A stretch of DNA of 64,000 nt from Delphinapterus leucas (taxonomy: Eukaryota; Chordata; Mammalia; Artiodactyla; Monodontidae): contig NW_022098037.1 of assembly GCF_002288925.2 (NCBI RefSeq), positions 7,374,901 through 7,438,900 of the forward strand, in the 5' to 3' direction. The notes beneath the pieces were generated by a model, which saw nothing but the letters and a program-made list of their open reading frames with translations, did not search any database and was not told where the DNA came from. The position numbers and the translations under genes were made by a program. This document shows positions 23,001 to 34,395 of the stretch, one piece after another. Positions within the stretch are counted from its first letter, which is position 1; each line of letters begins with the position of its first letter.

Positions 23001-23908
23001 CCTACACTATAAAACTCTTAGATGAAAACATAGGCAGAACACTCTATGACATAAATCACAGCCAGATCCTTTTTGACCCACCTCCTAGAGAAATGGAAAT
23101 TAAAACAAAAATAAACAAATGGGACCTAATGAAACTTAAAAGCTTTTGCACAGCAAAGGAAACCATAGACAAGACAAAAAGACAACCCTCAGAATGGGAG
23201 AAAATATTTGCAAATGAAGCACCTTACAAAGGATTAATCTCCAACATTTACAAGCAGCTCATGCAGCTCAATATCAAAAAAACAAACAATGCAATCCAAA
23301 AATGGGCAGAAGACCTAAATAGACATTTCTCCAAAGAAGATACACAGATTGTCAACAAATACGTGAAAGGATGCTCACCATCACTGATTATTAGAGAAAT
23401 GCAGATCGAAACTACAATGAGGTATCACCTCACACTGGTCAGAAAGGCCATCATCAAGAAATCTAGAAACAATAAATGCTGGAGAGGGTGTGGAGAAAAG
23501 GGAACCCTCTTGCACTGTTGGTGGGCATGTAAATTGATACAGCCACTGTGGAGAACAGTATGGATGTTCCTTAAAAGACTAAAAATTGAACTACCATACA
23601 ACCCAGCAATCCCACTACTGGGCGTATACCCTGAGAAAACCGTAATTCAAAAGGAGTCATGTACCACAATGTTCATTGCAGCTCTATTTACAATAGCCAG
23701 GACATGGAAGCAACCTTAGTGTCCATCGACAGGTGAATGGATAAAGAAATGGCACATATATACAATGGAATATTACTCAGCCATAAAAAGAAATGAAATT
23801 TAGTTATTTGTAGTGAGGTGGATTGACCTAGAGTCTGTCATACAGAGTGAAGTAAGTCAGAAGGAAGAAATCAAATACCGTATGCTATCACATATATATG
23901 GAATCTAA
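20097..23908 (+). pseudogene. L1 ORF2 (endonuclease-reverse transcriptase), broken, copy 1
   Basis: ORF2 nicks the target DNA and copies L1 RNA into it. It starts at ATG 20097 with MVIGTYILIITLNVNGL. The AP-like endonuclease domain shows VGDFNTPL, SRIDHTLGH and SDHNAMRLDI. The reverse transcriptase shows [20 protein letters not shown] and an intact catalytic FADD at 22188-22199. The C-terminal Cys-rich region ([19 protein letters not shown]) is present near 23480-23535. Breaks: a frameshift near 20200, TGA at 20839-20841 where copy 2 has Trp, a stop at 21289-21291, a stop at about 21942, and a stop at about 22677. The natural end …LSHIYGI is at 23908. Confidence 0.93.
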
Positions 23909-24305
23909 AAAAAAAAAGAAAAAAAAATGGTTCTGATAAACCTAGGGGTAGGACAGGAATAAAGATGCAGATGTAGAAAATGGACTTGAGCACACGGGGA
24001 GGGGGAAGGGTAAGCTGCAATGAAGTGAGAGAGTGGCATGGACACATATACACTACCAAATGTAAAATAGATAGCTAGTGGGACGCAGCTGCATAGCACA
24101 GAGAGATCAGCTCCGTGCTTTGTGACCACCTAGAGGGGTGGGATATAGAGGGTGTGAGGGAGATGCTAGAGGGAGGAGATAGGGGGATATATGTATACAT
24201 ATACCTGATTCATTTTGTTATACAGCAGAAACTAGCACAACGTTGTAGAGCAATTATACTCCAATAAAGATGTTAGAAAAGTAAAGAAAAAAATAGAAAC
24301 ATTCT

Positions 24306-25309
24306 CCAGTTTAGAGAAAACCCTTACTTTCATGGTTCTCTCTGTATCATGTCTGGTCTGCAAACAGTGTAAGCTAAAAAGCCTATGCATACTATCTATA
24401 TATCTATACCTATATCATAATCCATGTCTACTTATATTTCCTTGTATGACTTGTAGAAAACAATATAACTTGCGTTCACATTCAACTTATGTCTTTCGTC
24501 AGACACAACCATTGCGGAGACTGTTACAAACTTAGATGTAAGCTAAATGATGATATGAAAGTACATGTCACAATGCCAATGCACCTTACTCCACAGTAAA
24601 AACATGGATCTTCCTTCAGGCCTTTATCCGGACAATTATTTATAAAGTAAGATAGATTATAAGCATTGAGGCCAGCATGTGGAATAACAGTTTACAATGG
24701 TGGGAGGAGAGAGAGAGAAAATACAGATCCAAAAACTACAATGCACAGAAGTCTGGATTTATTTTGAATAGCTACAGTAAGAATAAAAGCATGAATTTTG
24801 CCGAGGACCTTGAGTCATCAAAAGTTTATATATTCATATATATTTAATAAATATTTATATATTTATTTCAGAAATTGTTGGAATAAAATATAAGTTCTCA
24901 AAGGGAATAAAGTTTTTAAGGAACATATAATTAAATCCTGGATAATATAAAAGAATTTATATTATGACATAACCTGAGGCTATAAAATGTGTAACACTTT
25001 TGAAGAATGGAGCCAGAGCTCTGAATGAAGTTATGATAGAGAGTTTATCCTGAAAATGCTTCACTCTAAATATTCTAAGTACAGAATAGGAAGATACAGC
25101 TAATTTTCAGTGAGAAAGGAAGTTATTGAATGGATTTCTAGTGGATATTGAATGGATGGTGACAGTAATTGAAAAGAGATATTCTCAAGCAATATTAAAC
25201 TTCATAATATTAAACTTTTTATGTAACATTTGAAAAATTTGATCTAAAAATTTAAGAACAGGTAGGATTTCCTTCATCATTTGTTATTTCCTCTGTTGGG
25301 AGCTCATTA
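24306..25309. other. AT-rich DNA, no recognised feature
   Basis: AT-rich with short runs such as 'tatatattcatatatatttaataaatatttatatattta' near 24828-24868. No repeat family or exon could be supported. Confidence 0.45.
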
Positions 25310-25505
25310 GTGCTTAAAAGCATAGACTTTAGAAACAGCCCAATCTGGGTGGGAGATTATCAACCCGTTATCACTGGGTTGGCTTCCATAATCCCCAGGG
25401 TTCTCATCTGCAAAATGGAGCTAGCAATCCCCACCTCATGGGGTAGTGGTGAAGATGGCATGAAATGCAGATAAAAGGCTTAGTCCAGTGCCTGGGCCAA
25501 GGTTT
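25310..25505 (+). repeat. MIR SINE, sense
   Basis: 'aaaagcatagactttagaaacagcc', 'gttctcatctgcaaaatggagctagcaatccccacctcatgggg' and 'ttagtccagtgcctgg' are MIR landmarks in order. Confidence 0.75.
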
Positions 25506-25570
25506 CAAATAATAAATATTAAATAATACAATTATCATTATTGTTTCTTCTAGGTATAAATCTGAAAGTG

Positions 25571-25775
25571 GGACTTTGCTGGCAGTCCAGTGTTTAAGAC
25601 TTCACCTTCCAGTGCAGGGGGTGTGGGTTCAATCCCTGGTCAGGGAGCTAAGATCCGACATGCCTTGTAGCCAAAAAACCAAAACATAAAACAGAAGCAA
25701 TATTGTAACAAATTCAATAAAGACTTTATAAAAAAATGGTCCACATCAAAAAAAAAATCTTAAGAAAGAAAAAGA
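25571..25775 (+). mobile_element. tRNA-derived SINE with long 3' tail, sense
   Basis: Head ggactttgctggcagtccag, then 'gggttcaatccctggtcagg' (B-box region), then a non-tRNA tail 'acagaagcaatattgtaaca...aatggtccacatc' and poly(A). A perfect 13-base duplication aaatctgaaagtg at 25558-25570 and 25776-25788 fixes both ends. The tail differs from that of the other CHR copies, so it is a separate subfamily. Confidence 0.93.
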
Positions 25776-25984
25776 AAATCTGAAAGTGAAGAAGCATTGG
25801 AAAATTTCAGCGAAGAATACCAGGTGTTAGTATCCTATAATTTGGAATTGAGTTTTGAAACCAGGTTTTATTTTCATCTGTTTTTGTTTCTCTGATTTTA
25901 ATAATAAAACTTGAGGAAGCCCTGAGATACAACTGACCACTTTTGGAGGGCGTCTCTCGGTGCTTTGTGTGCTCCATCTGGGTT

Positions 25985-26110
25985 GCAGCCATTATTCAAC
26001 CTCCTTGACAGAGGAGGAGGTCACTGAGGTTAAGTTTTCTTCACAACGACACCCAGGTCGATGGCAGAGTTAAAGTATGCCCCAGGTCACATAACTCATT
26101 CTCTGTTCAA
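25985..26110 (-). repeat. MIR SINE, antisense (degraded)
   Basis: 'gacagaggaggaggtcactgaggttaag ... gatggcagagttaaagtatgcc' keeps the antisense MIR order but is diverged. Confidence 0.5.
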
Positions 26111-26999
26111 GAATCTTCCCTAATCCCTGGTGCCATTTGGGAATGGTTTCAAAGGCATTCCAACCGCAGAATCATGCCAGTGCACTGGTTATCAATTATT
26201 TCGTTGATCCTTTAGCAAATCCTCAAACTGATTTTTCTGCCCTCCTGGGACACAAGTCACAAGGCTGACCTTAACCGCTTTGGCATCCCCCCTCCACTCC
26301 CAAGGCACACAAAAGAGCAATGTGGGGCTGGTGATTTATTTTTTTCCCACGCAGGTCATGCTTGAGCCCAGACAGATAGAGAAGATCTGTCTTTAATGAG
26401 AGAAATGTACCATTACTTGGTCATAAATTCAACTTAATGGTAATTTTGGTAGGGCAGCTTGCCCAGGGTTTGTAGAAACACAAATCAAAATTCCCAAATT
26501 CCAGGCATATCCTCCTAGAAACTCTTTTGGCAACTCCATTCCCTTTGCTTTTTAAGGAAATCAATTTCCCTAGTTATGGTCCCTAGTTGCTTAGGGTAGA
26601 TTTGCACAAGGCCTAGAATCACTGTGGCAGCAGAGAATAGAGTGAGTGGCATGCTGCTCAAATTATTTTTGCCAAGCATTAGGCCTTGACATCAGTCGTC
26701 AAGGAGGCACAAATGAATTGACACACAGATTCGGTATACAGCCCAGAAAAGTAGTTTGCAGTAAGAACATTCAGACAGCTCCGTCTAAGGAAAGGTTTTA
26801 TTATTTTTTTCAAATCCTCATGTCCTTGGCCAATTCTAAACTGACTAATAATGGCCATTACCACTCTCAGATCTCAGAATAAGTTTTTAATCCCTGCAGA
26901 GTTGACTTTGAGTTGCTGGGTTAGAAGGATATGCAGAGTATATTCAGGCACAATGCTACCAGATACCCCATCAAACTCTTAGAAATAGACTTGAATGTA
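26111..26999. other. Repeat-poor segment
   Basis: About 0.9 kb in which I recognise no repeat family. The part 26640-26880 is of high complexity with overlapping short open frames on both strands but no convincing splice signals. It could be single-copy or conserved non-coding DNA; this cannot be decided from one sequence. Confidence 0.4.
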
Positions 27000-27225
27000 C
27001 CCTCTTGTCTTGTATCATATCCTGTGCTCACTTCCATCATAGCAACTAGCATCTCCTTTTGGGCTTAATTATTCGTATGTGATGCCTTCTACTAAACTGT
27101 GTGCTCCCAGGTGTAGGGTGATATCACACCTGAGTGTGTTTCTCTAGTTTCTTACCCCATGCCTGACATGTGACAGATGCACAGTCAACATTTGTTGAAT
27201 GAACAGAAGTGTGAATGAATGGAGT
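27000..27225 (+). repeat. L2 3' end, sense
   Basis: 'cttccatcatagcaactagcatctcc', 'aaactgtgtgctcccaggtg', 'catgcctgacatgtgac' and 'cagtcaacatttgttgaatgaac' match the L2 terminus. Confidence 0.7.
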
Positions 27226-27254
27226 TCATGCTGTTCTGATAAGGTCTGACTTTT

Positions 27255-27370
27255 TTTTTTTGGCCGCACTGAGCAGCTTGTGGGATCTTAGTTCCCGGAC
27301 CAGGGACTGAACCCTTGCCCTCAGGAGTGAAAGTGAGCAGTCCTAACCACTGGACCACCAGGGAATTCCC
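27255..27370 (-). mobile_element. Short tRNA-derived SINE, antisense
   Basis: Poly(T) left end, then 'tggccgcactgagcagcttgtgggatcttag', and a head whose complement begins gggaattccctggtggtcca. A perfect 14-base target-site duplication aaggtctgactttt lies at 27241-27254 and 27371-27384. Confidence 0.95.
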
Positions 27371-27384
27371 AAGGTCTGACTTTT

Positions 27385-27904
27385 AAGTCAGGGAACCTGG
27401 TAATGGCCATTTCTTTCTATTTGGTATGGTATACATGGCTAGGTGAGACAATGCTCTGGAAGACAGCAGTGAGAAAACAGAAGTGAGGGTAACTGCCTTT
27501 CATGGTAGAGCAACTGGAGTCTGTTAAAAATATCATTTCATTCATTTGAACAAATATATGTAGATTGCCAATACAGCCAAAGCATTAGTGCCAGGTACTG
27601 AAGAATATTCAAGACGACTAGAAATCAAAGAGCTTGCAATTTAATTCTAAGATCCAATGTATAATCTTATCATAAATTATTTTTTCCTAATAACATAGAT
27701 CTACCCGGAGAAAAGACATGAAATTCTAGTTCTCCTCTCTGATTTGGTTTTATAGGTGGGCCTACCTACACTGCTCTCTTCAGGTGTAGAGGGGAGTTTA
27801 ACTGGCACTTTCTTTGTGTTGTTATTCACACATTTGGCATGTGGGAACGTCAGGTTTAGAGCAGGAAGGGAGGCCTGGAACACCCAGGGGTTGGTATGTT
27901 TGGA
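27385..27904. other. No recognised feature
   Basis: Single-copy-looking. Nothing supported. Confidence 0.4.
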
Positions 27905-28010
27905 TCCTTATAATCCTGTAGCAAAAGTGGAGGGCTATCACACCTCACCTTCAACTAACGCAGTATTATATGTCAATTTTATCTCAATAAAACTAGAAAA
28001 AACAAGAAGT
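27905..28010 (+). repeat. Old L1 3' terminus, sense
   Basis: 'cacctcaccttcaactaacg ... tatatgtcaattttatctcaataaaactagaaaaaac' looks like the last 100 bases of an old L1 with its AATAAA signal. Confidence 0.45.
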
Positions 28011-28030
28011 TAACAATAATAACCAACAGG

Positions 28031-28216
28031 CAGTGGCTTTCAAGCTTGAACAGGTATGAGAATCACCAAGAGGCCTTATTAAGACATGTATTTCTGGCCC
28101 CCATCTCCAGAGCTCCTGTGTCAGTAGGTCGGGGTTAGGATTCTGGAAGTTGCATTTCTAACAGCTTCCCAAACAATGCAGATGCTTCTGGTCCAGGACC
28201 AGCTGATCTAAGGTGA
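28031..28216 (+). repeat. MER5-type hAT DNA transposon remnant
   Basis: Starts cagtggctttcaagcttgaa and contains 'tgagaatcaccaagaggcc', 'tgtgtcagtaggtcggggtt' and 'gttgcatttctaacagcttccc', the fixed order of MER5 (a non-autonomous Charlie-type hAT element). The right end is eroded. Confidence 0.75.
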
Positions 28217-29152
28217 GCCCTAGCAATTACCTGCTACCAAATCTTATTCTCCCATTCTCTTATATAACCCCACAGAGTGATTCTATTTGTATGGTTTTTG
28301 TCAGGGCAGCCTTGGACTGGGGTAGAAAAATCAGTTTGAATTATTTTGTAGCCATTTGTTAGTGACTGGGCAGAGTTTTCATGTTGGATATCTTCCTTTT
28401 ACCATTTAGCCCATTATTTATGGACTGCATCTCCTACCATTAACTGGGAATAAGAGTAATGATAATATGAATGAATGAAAGCAACATGTAAATGTTTTGT
28501 TAACAGAGGGATGCATACACATAAAGTATTTTACTCTTGCCATTGGCCTTGCATGAATAACTATGTGAAATGATGAATTTAACATTAGCCTTTGGGTTCT
28601 TGCTTCTTTCCCTCACCTGCTCTGACTAGGAAAATAATTGTAGCTTCAGTCTGAATGGGGATATATCAGCCAGGTCTTTCTGACTTCTAGATAGCTCATG
28701 TAGTCCGGCCAAACTATCTGGCTTTCTGATTACACAGCTTTTATAAAGAGAAAAAAATATTTTCCTAAGAATCATTTTAAATTATTTTCTCCTCTCATAA
28801 TGAAAGGTTTATCTAAAACCCCGAACTTCATTCAGGATTCTTCCCCACTCTTTGTCGTTCCCCATCCTTTCCTGACCCCACCCACCCCTCAGACAGCCAG
28901 GGATTTAAAAATATGTTGGAAGATTTTGATGGTGTCTGCACAGTAGGATTACACTCTTCTATGTAACGTTCGGACACCAGACAGAAAGATAGCACAGTCT
29001 GTCTAGCTCTTTGTAATTAGCTTCACGATACTGTTTTAATTGTGGCTCAGCTTAATCACTGGCTGTGCACAGATTATGCCATATAGTTAAAATAATTATG
29101 GAGATTTGATAAGATAATGCTTTGAATTCATATAATGCTTCTTTTCCAACAG
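28217..29152. other. Repeat-poor segment before the candidate exon
   Basis: About 0.9 kb with no recognised repeats. It ends in the pyrimidine-rich run and AG at 29137-29152 that would form the acceptor for the candidate exon. Confidence 0.45.
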
Positions 29153-29252
29153 GCTCCACAATTTAAAAGGAGAGAGAGCAAAAAGGACAAAGAAGGACAG
29201 CCATTCGATGCCACCTTTGGTCATTTTCTGCACCTTGCCAAGGCTGGCCAGG
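29153..29252 (+). CDS. Candidate 100-base exon, unassigned
   Basis: A possible internal exon in an otherwise repeat-free spot. Upstream is an acceptor-like tract (cttcttttccaacag, AG at 29151-29152). Downstream is a donor-like gtaata at 29253. One frame is open throughout and reads APQFKRRESKKDKEGQPFDA then TFGHFLHLAKAGQ, a basic, charged stretch followed by a hydrophobic one. The length of 100 would leave a split codon at one end. I do not recognise the protein. The frame is also open on the opposite strand, and a CA repeat starts 5 bases past the donor, so chance is a real alternative. No partner exon was found in the window. Confidence 0.22.
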
Positions 29253-29255
29253 GTA

Positions 29256-29257
<2 letters not shown>

Positions 29258-29300
<43 letters not shown>
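29258..29300. repeat. (CA)n microsatellite
   Basis: About 21 CA units directly after the donor-like gtaata of the candidate exon. It is likely polymorphic. Confidence 0.98.
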
Positions 29301-29303
<3 letters not shown>

Positions 29304-29589
29304 TTATTTCAGGTCATCTTCCACCTGCCCAAGGAAGCATTTTATCCAGTACTCAAAGATTCTGAAGATAGTGTGAAATGATACATACCTTGTTTGCCAG
29401 CAAATACTTAATACGGACTATACAACTAGTAACCTAGGCAAGCCCGTGTGGATGCATTAGTTCTAAATCTAATTGTTTACATAACTGATGGCTACTGGCT
29501 CCATTAGCAGTTCTTTACCTTCAAAAGAGTGCAATCTGGTCATAAACCTTTCTTAGAACTATTATACAATTTGTATGGTTTATTGAACA

Positions 29590-30370
29590 TTCATTCATTC
29601 ATTCAAAGTAGCATGCCTACTATGTGCCAAGTGCTGTTCTAAACTCTTACAGTAAGTAAGTTAAGCAAAATTCCTACCCTCATGGCCCTGACATTCTAGA
29701 TATAGGGGAACTGACAATACACAAACAATAAAATAATGATTTCAGGTATGATTAGTCCTGTGAATAAAATAACACAGGGTTGGGGAACAGAGTGGGGAAA
29801 TTTTAGACAGATTAGGAAATATCTTTTTCAGAAGATGACATTGAACAGGGTCCTGATGGTGAGAAGGAATCAGGTGAAGATACGGGGAAGGGAATTCTAG
29901 GTGTAAGGGAGAGAAAGTGTAAGTGGCTGAGTCTATGATGAGGTTAGTGGTTCTGGGAAAAACAGGTGGGGCAGAGGGGCTGGAGGAGAGTGAGTAAAGG
30001 GTAGAGTTGAGACAAGGCAGAGGCCAGGTCAGAGGACTGTGCCCCATGGCATAAAGATTAAATTTTAAGGTGATGGTAGGTCGTAGAGGGTTCACATTGC
30101 CCGATTCACATTTTAGAAAGATCATGCTAGTTGAGATTAGACTTTATAGGCAAAAATTGAGATGGGAAATACTAAGGGATGCAAGACTTTTTTAGACATG
30201 TTGAGTTTGAGTTAGGTATTACACGTACAAGTGTGGCGTTTAATACCTGAAAATGTAAATCTAGAGCTCAGGGGATAGGTCAGAGTTGGAGATGTCTATG
30301 TGGGAGTCCTTACTGTATACATATAGTATTTATTGCCTAAGCTGGATCTTGGGCAAGTGGGGAGATGAGG
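29590..30370 (-). repeat. Long L2 segment, antisense
   Basis: Begins with the antisense L2 terminus ('cattcattcattcattcaaag', 'ctactatgtgccaagtgctg'). It then follows the L2 body order: 'catggccctgacattctaga', 'gcagaggggctggaggagag', 'gccccatggcataaagatta', 'agaaagatcatgctag', 'gacatgttgagtttgag'. About 780 bases, no frame left. Confidence 0.75.
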
Positions 30371-30633
30371 TGATATAAAGGAAGTATACATCGTTGTCCT
30401 ACCCTAAAAGAGATTTTTAAAATGTTATCTTTCTTATGATGTGCATAATGAATAATAGAAGGTAACACAGAGTGTGACTTTAACACAATTTTTTTGCTTA
30501 TTTGTTTGTTTAATAGCAAACAGACCAAAAATTAGATATTCAGATAAGTCTTATCTTTCAAAGGAGCCACATGGGAGGGCTAGCCAGTTGGGCCAACAAT
30601 GCTGCCATTGCTTAGAACTTTCTTGGAGTGATT
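30371..30633. other. No recognised feature
   Basis: Short single-copy-looking gap between the L2 and the L1 3' piece. Confidence 0.4.
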
Positions 30634-30647
30634 GGGGATCCCTTTTA

Positions 30648-30766
30648 TTATTTTTTTTAATTAAAAATATTTTTTAATTGGAGTATAGTTGGTTTACAAT
30701 GTTGTGTTAGTTTCAGGTGTACAGCAAAGTGAATCAGTTATACATATACATATATCCACTCTTTTG
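30648..30766 (-). mobile_element. 5'-truncated L1 3' end, antisense (119 bases)
   Basis: Reverse complement of the end of an L1 3' UTR ('ttggagtatagttggtttac', 'agcaaagtgaatcagttata'), related to 24200-24265 of L1 copy 1. Flanked by ggggatccctttta (30634-30647) and ggggctccctttta (30767-30780), a 14-base target-site duplication with one mismatch. It is a complete but very short insertion. Confidence 0.9.
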
Positions 30767-31099
30767 GGGGCTCCCTTTTAGATTTGCTTTCACCACACAA
30801 GAAAGTCAGCCTAAATTTTTCGTAAAATTATATCTCATTTTTGGTTAAAAAAATGAAACTGCTTGAAAATTCATCTGCTATTGTACTTATAACAAAAAAA
30901 ACACACAAGAAGCCCTAAATATTTCACCAGAGGGAGATGACTTGACACCACTGATGATTTTAAAATGACTTTGTCATTTGCTTTGGCAATTCTCAGAATG
31001 GTGTCTGGATATGTTTAGAGCAATATGGAGAAGACTGGAATAAGTACACAACCTCCCACATGATAACTTTGAAGGAAATACTATTTATTTCGATTTGAA

Positions 31100-31235
31100 G
31101 TTTTATTCATTCATGACAAAAAATTTATTATCTGCCGTGTTCCAGGTGGTTTTCTAGGCAGTGAAAAGGCAGTTACAAACAATAAAAAGAATAAAACAAT
31201 GCTAGCTTTCAGGACTTCATCTTTGACCTGAAGAA
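31100..31235 (-). repeat. L2 3' end, antisense
   Basis: 'attcattcatgacaaaaaatttattatctgccgtgttccaggt ... aataaaacaatgctagctttc' keeps the antisense L2 order. Confidence 0.5.
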
Positions 31236-32911
31236 TATCTTAGCCATCAAAAATCCCATTTTTGCAAATGGCTCAATTAATCAATTTACTGAAACTAAAA
31301 CATTCAAATGAAGGAATAAAATTTAACTTTGCCTTTGCCTTCCTCATCTGTTTCTTCTTCCTGTCATATTTCCAGAAACCTAGCTCTCAATCTCTGATTT
31401 TTAAGTCTAAAGTGATCTGTTCCTGTATGCTATAAAATTCCCCTCAGACATGGAGCACGCTTTTATTTTTCTTTCTCCCCCATTTTGTTACTAGAAGGTG
31501 TTGACAAATCTCTGGGATAAGATTCTAATATGTTAATTCGTAAGAAGGTGTAAATGACTTGATGCTGATTTACTACAGCCTGAATTTTTATTTTAACAAC
31601 AGAACAAAACAGATCAAAGAAATACATCTGTCATAATGGAAATTAAAGCATTTGCAAGTAATAAAGTGATATATTTCTTGGCTGAGAGCCTTCTCCCTGT
31701 TTCTGAAGTCACAGCTATACAGCTTACTTATATTGCCAATCATAATCTCTAGGAACAAGAAACTTTCAATTTCCTTCGATGCTACTATTTCTTTTTCTTT
31801 TTAAGGGATATTCTGCAGCTCTCCTGTTCCATGTAACATACTAGCAAGAGATCATAATAGTTTTGCTATAGCAAAGGGCCAAATTTTTCCTTGGCCTTTG
31901 TTTAGCTGGAAGGTGCCTACCACTGAACTGGGGCTCTCCACCACCATAGCTCCTTCAGCCTTGTGCAACATATTATTACAATCAGCTTCACTTGTTCCCA
32001 GTTCTTTCAGCATCTGTAGTGGCAGCTGGCACATCTCCCACTTCATCAGGAAGTGCATTCAAGGGTATCCGGCTAGAAAGTTCCCCCAGCAAGCATTTCT
32101 TCATATTGCAAAATGAAGAAGCAAGGTTTCAGTTGGAGGTATTCATATCTGGGGTCAAGTAAGGTAGAGTAAAGTGGGGAGATCTTCCATCATCAAAATA
32201 TCTTTATCATGGGTGAGACCAGTAAAAAAAATCCATTCTTTTTTTCTAGTAGACTGGCATTCCTTTGACCCTGGTTTTAATCAGAAAAGGGATGAGCAGA
32301 ATTATGCGATTGGCACTGCCCTTGTTTGTTTTCTAAATTCTCAGAGAGAATTGCTCTCATACCATAGGTTTCCCTCAAGATCTACAATTCTGATTTAAAT
32401 GGTTCAGTTTTATGTGGAGTTTTCTGTGTTTTGCCTTTGGATACCCATATTTCTCTTTCCAGCAATTAATAGGAAAATTTCATTGTGCCAATTGTGGTTT
32501 TTTCCTGTGAAAACAACCTCTATTGTCTTCCACCTCTTTTTTACCTCCAGTATTCTGCACTAATATGTAATTGCATGTCAAAGAGGGTGGTGACGATGAC
32601 CAGCATATGTCGCAAATGTTTGAAAACTGTTCTGGTTAACATAGAAAGAGCTATGGTTTAGGAGATTTAGCTCATGTGAAAATAACTGTGGTCCAGAGAT
32701 CTAACTCCTCTTCAACATTTACTCCCTTTGAGAAGAAGCACTTTGGGGCAGTATCTCTCAAGGTCATTCATTTTTATCTTTTAATCTATTAGTATGCCTA
32801 GTGTCTTGGTAATCAGCATTAGAGCCAGAAATATTGCTAAGCAGTCTTTGGGAGGTATTGAAATAGATGTGTCTCTTGGAGAAAAATTAATTGAAGTCTG
32901 TTATGTGTAAG
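31236..32911. other. Long stretch with no recognised feature
   Basis: About 1.7 kb. Overlapping 68- and 72-residue open frames on opposite strands at 31852-32116 have no recognised domain, no flanking splice signals and no poly(A) mark of a processed gene copy. I do not call them genes. No repeat family recognised. Confidence 0.4.
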
Positions 32912-33005
32912 GAAGCTAACAATTACTGAGTGCTTACTCTGTGCCAGGCAATATGCTAAGAATTTTTGCATGTATTATCTCATGTCATAAAGTCTCAATT
33001 TTTCT
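32912..33005 (-). repeat. MIR fragment, antisense
   Basis: 'aattactgagtgcttactctgtgccaggcaatatgctaag ... tgtattatctcatgtc' is the antisense 3' half of a MIR-type SINE. Confidence 0.65.
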
Positions 33006-33013
33006 GTTTATTA

Positions 33014-33369
33014 CAGTCATCCTTTGGTATCTGTGGGGGATTGGTTCCAAGACCCCCACCTTCCCCAGCGATACCAAAATCTGCATATGCTCAAGTCCCT
33101 TGTGTAAAATGGCATAATATTTGCTTATAACCACACAATCCTCCAGTATACTTTAAATCATCTCTAGACTACTTATAATACCCAATAAAATGTAAATACT
33201 GTGTAAACAGTTGTGAATTCAATTTAAATTGCTATGTAAATAGTTGCCTATGTGTGGCAAATTCAAGTTTTGCTTTTTGGAACTTTCTGGAATTTTGGAG
33301 GGGGAACGTTTTTGATCTGCAGTTGGTTTAATCCACGGATGTGGAACCTATAGAAACGGAGGACGATTG
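33014..33369 (+). mobile_element. MER2-like Tigger (Tc1/mariner) remnant
   Basis: Contains 'gtgggggattggttccaaga', 'ataccaaaatctgcatatgctcaagtcccttgtg' and 'tactttaaatcatctctagac', the hallmarks of MER2, a non-autonomous Tigger element. Its ends are inverted repeats: cagtcatcctttggtatctg at the left, against the reverse complement of the right end, caatcgtcctccgtttctat. It is flanked by TA at 33012-33013 and 33370-33371, the mariner-type target. Being non-autonomous, it encodes no transposase. Confidence 0.85.
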
Positions 33370-33689
33370 TAATTGGAATATAGATTTTATTTAGTTTTAT
33401 TCAAATCTTTTATTACTTTGGTCTAAAATATTACCTATGTAGTTTTGTGCTTGAGGGAAAGTGTATTTAGTGTTCTAGAAGAACAACAGCGGTAGGAAAT
33501 AATTTGGAATTAAACTTGTTCATGACGTACACAAATCAATTTAAAGTACACCCACTAATTTAAATTACAAAATTAGGGCTGGTCAATACAACCAGAGTGA
33601 AGTAAGCTAACAGGGCAGTTTCATGGATTTGGTACTATTGTAGTCATTGGGATTATTCCTCAATATTTCCAGGCAGTGCTCTTCTACCA

Positions 33690-34060
33690 TATAACGCGTT
33701 AGCAAGCAATCCTTGTAGTTAGACTGTATTTTCCCACATCTTTAAAATTATGTGTGGCCATGTAACTTGCTTCAGCTAATGAAATGTGAGCAGAATTGAT
33801 GAGCATCACCTTCAGGTAAAAGCCTGTAAGGACAGTGCACAAGTCCCCATCTTCCCATTCTCTAGCCATAGTGACCAACACTATTTCAGATGGGGAGGCT
33901 CTGCCAGCCTGAGTCCTGAGTGAGGATCATGTGAAGCCAAATTCAGTACTGACTTAATATAGCATGAGTGAGAAATAAATTTCTGTTGTTATAAGACATT
34001 GAGATGTGGGGATTGTTTGTTACTGTAGCACAACCTAGATTATTCTAACTAATGTAGAAT
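33690..34060 (+). repeat. MLT1-class LTR, sense
   Basis: 'tgtggccatgtaacttgcttcagctaatgaaatgtgagcag' and the 3' block 'gtgagaaataaatttctgttgttataagacattgagatg ... ctaactaatgta' fit an old ERVL-MaLR solitary LTR. Confidence 0.6.
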
Positions 34061-34184
34061 GGTTCTAACATTCATCCAGAAAGTAGAAACCCAAAAAGTC
34101 CTTCCTAAATGTACCTTCTTTCATTATCTGCATAGTTTAACCAGAGGTTTGAATTGACCAGACCCTTCTAATAATGAGATAACG

Positions 34185-34395
34185 TAGAGGTTAAGAGATC
34201 TGCGCAGTCAGGCTGTTTCTGTTCAAATACTGACCTTGCTACTTTCTACCTGTAAAGATTTGAATGAGTTACTTAATCTCTCTATCAATTTCCTCATTTG
34301 GAAAATAAGGATAATAGTAATACCTACCTTACAGGACTATTGTGAGATGAAATAAAATAATGTATAAAAAACACTTAGCAGGGAGGATAATACTT
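34185..34395 (+). repeat. MIR SINE, sense
   Basis: Full order: 'gaggttaagagatctgcgcag', 'aatactgaccttgctactttc', 'gagttacttaatctctctat', 'cctcatttggaaaataagg', 'cttacaggactattgtgagatg'. A well-preserved MIR. Confidence 0.85.

Larger units (their letters stand above)
17172..24293 (+). mobile_element. Near full-length L1 retrotransposon (copy 1)
   Basis: A sense-strand LINE-1 of about 7.1 kb with all four parts: 5' UTR (to 19145), ORF1, ORF2 and a 3' UTR with a polyadenylation signal (aataaa at 24263-24268) and an A-rich tail. The borders are tentatively set by taaaaacagtct (17160-17171) and tagaaacattct (24294-24305), 10 of 12 identical, as an eroded target-site duplication. L1 copies itself by target-primed reverse transcription. 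Here both ORFs carry frameshifts and stops, so it should not move on its own. A second sense copy lies at 47825-53716. Confidence 0.93.

Noticed and set aside
31852..32116. Processed pseudogene or small gene
   Set aside because: Both strands have open frames, but there is no recognisable protein, no poly(A) tract and no target duplication.
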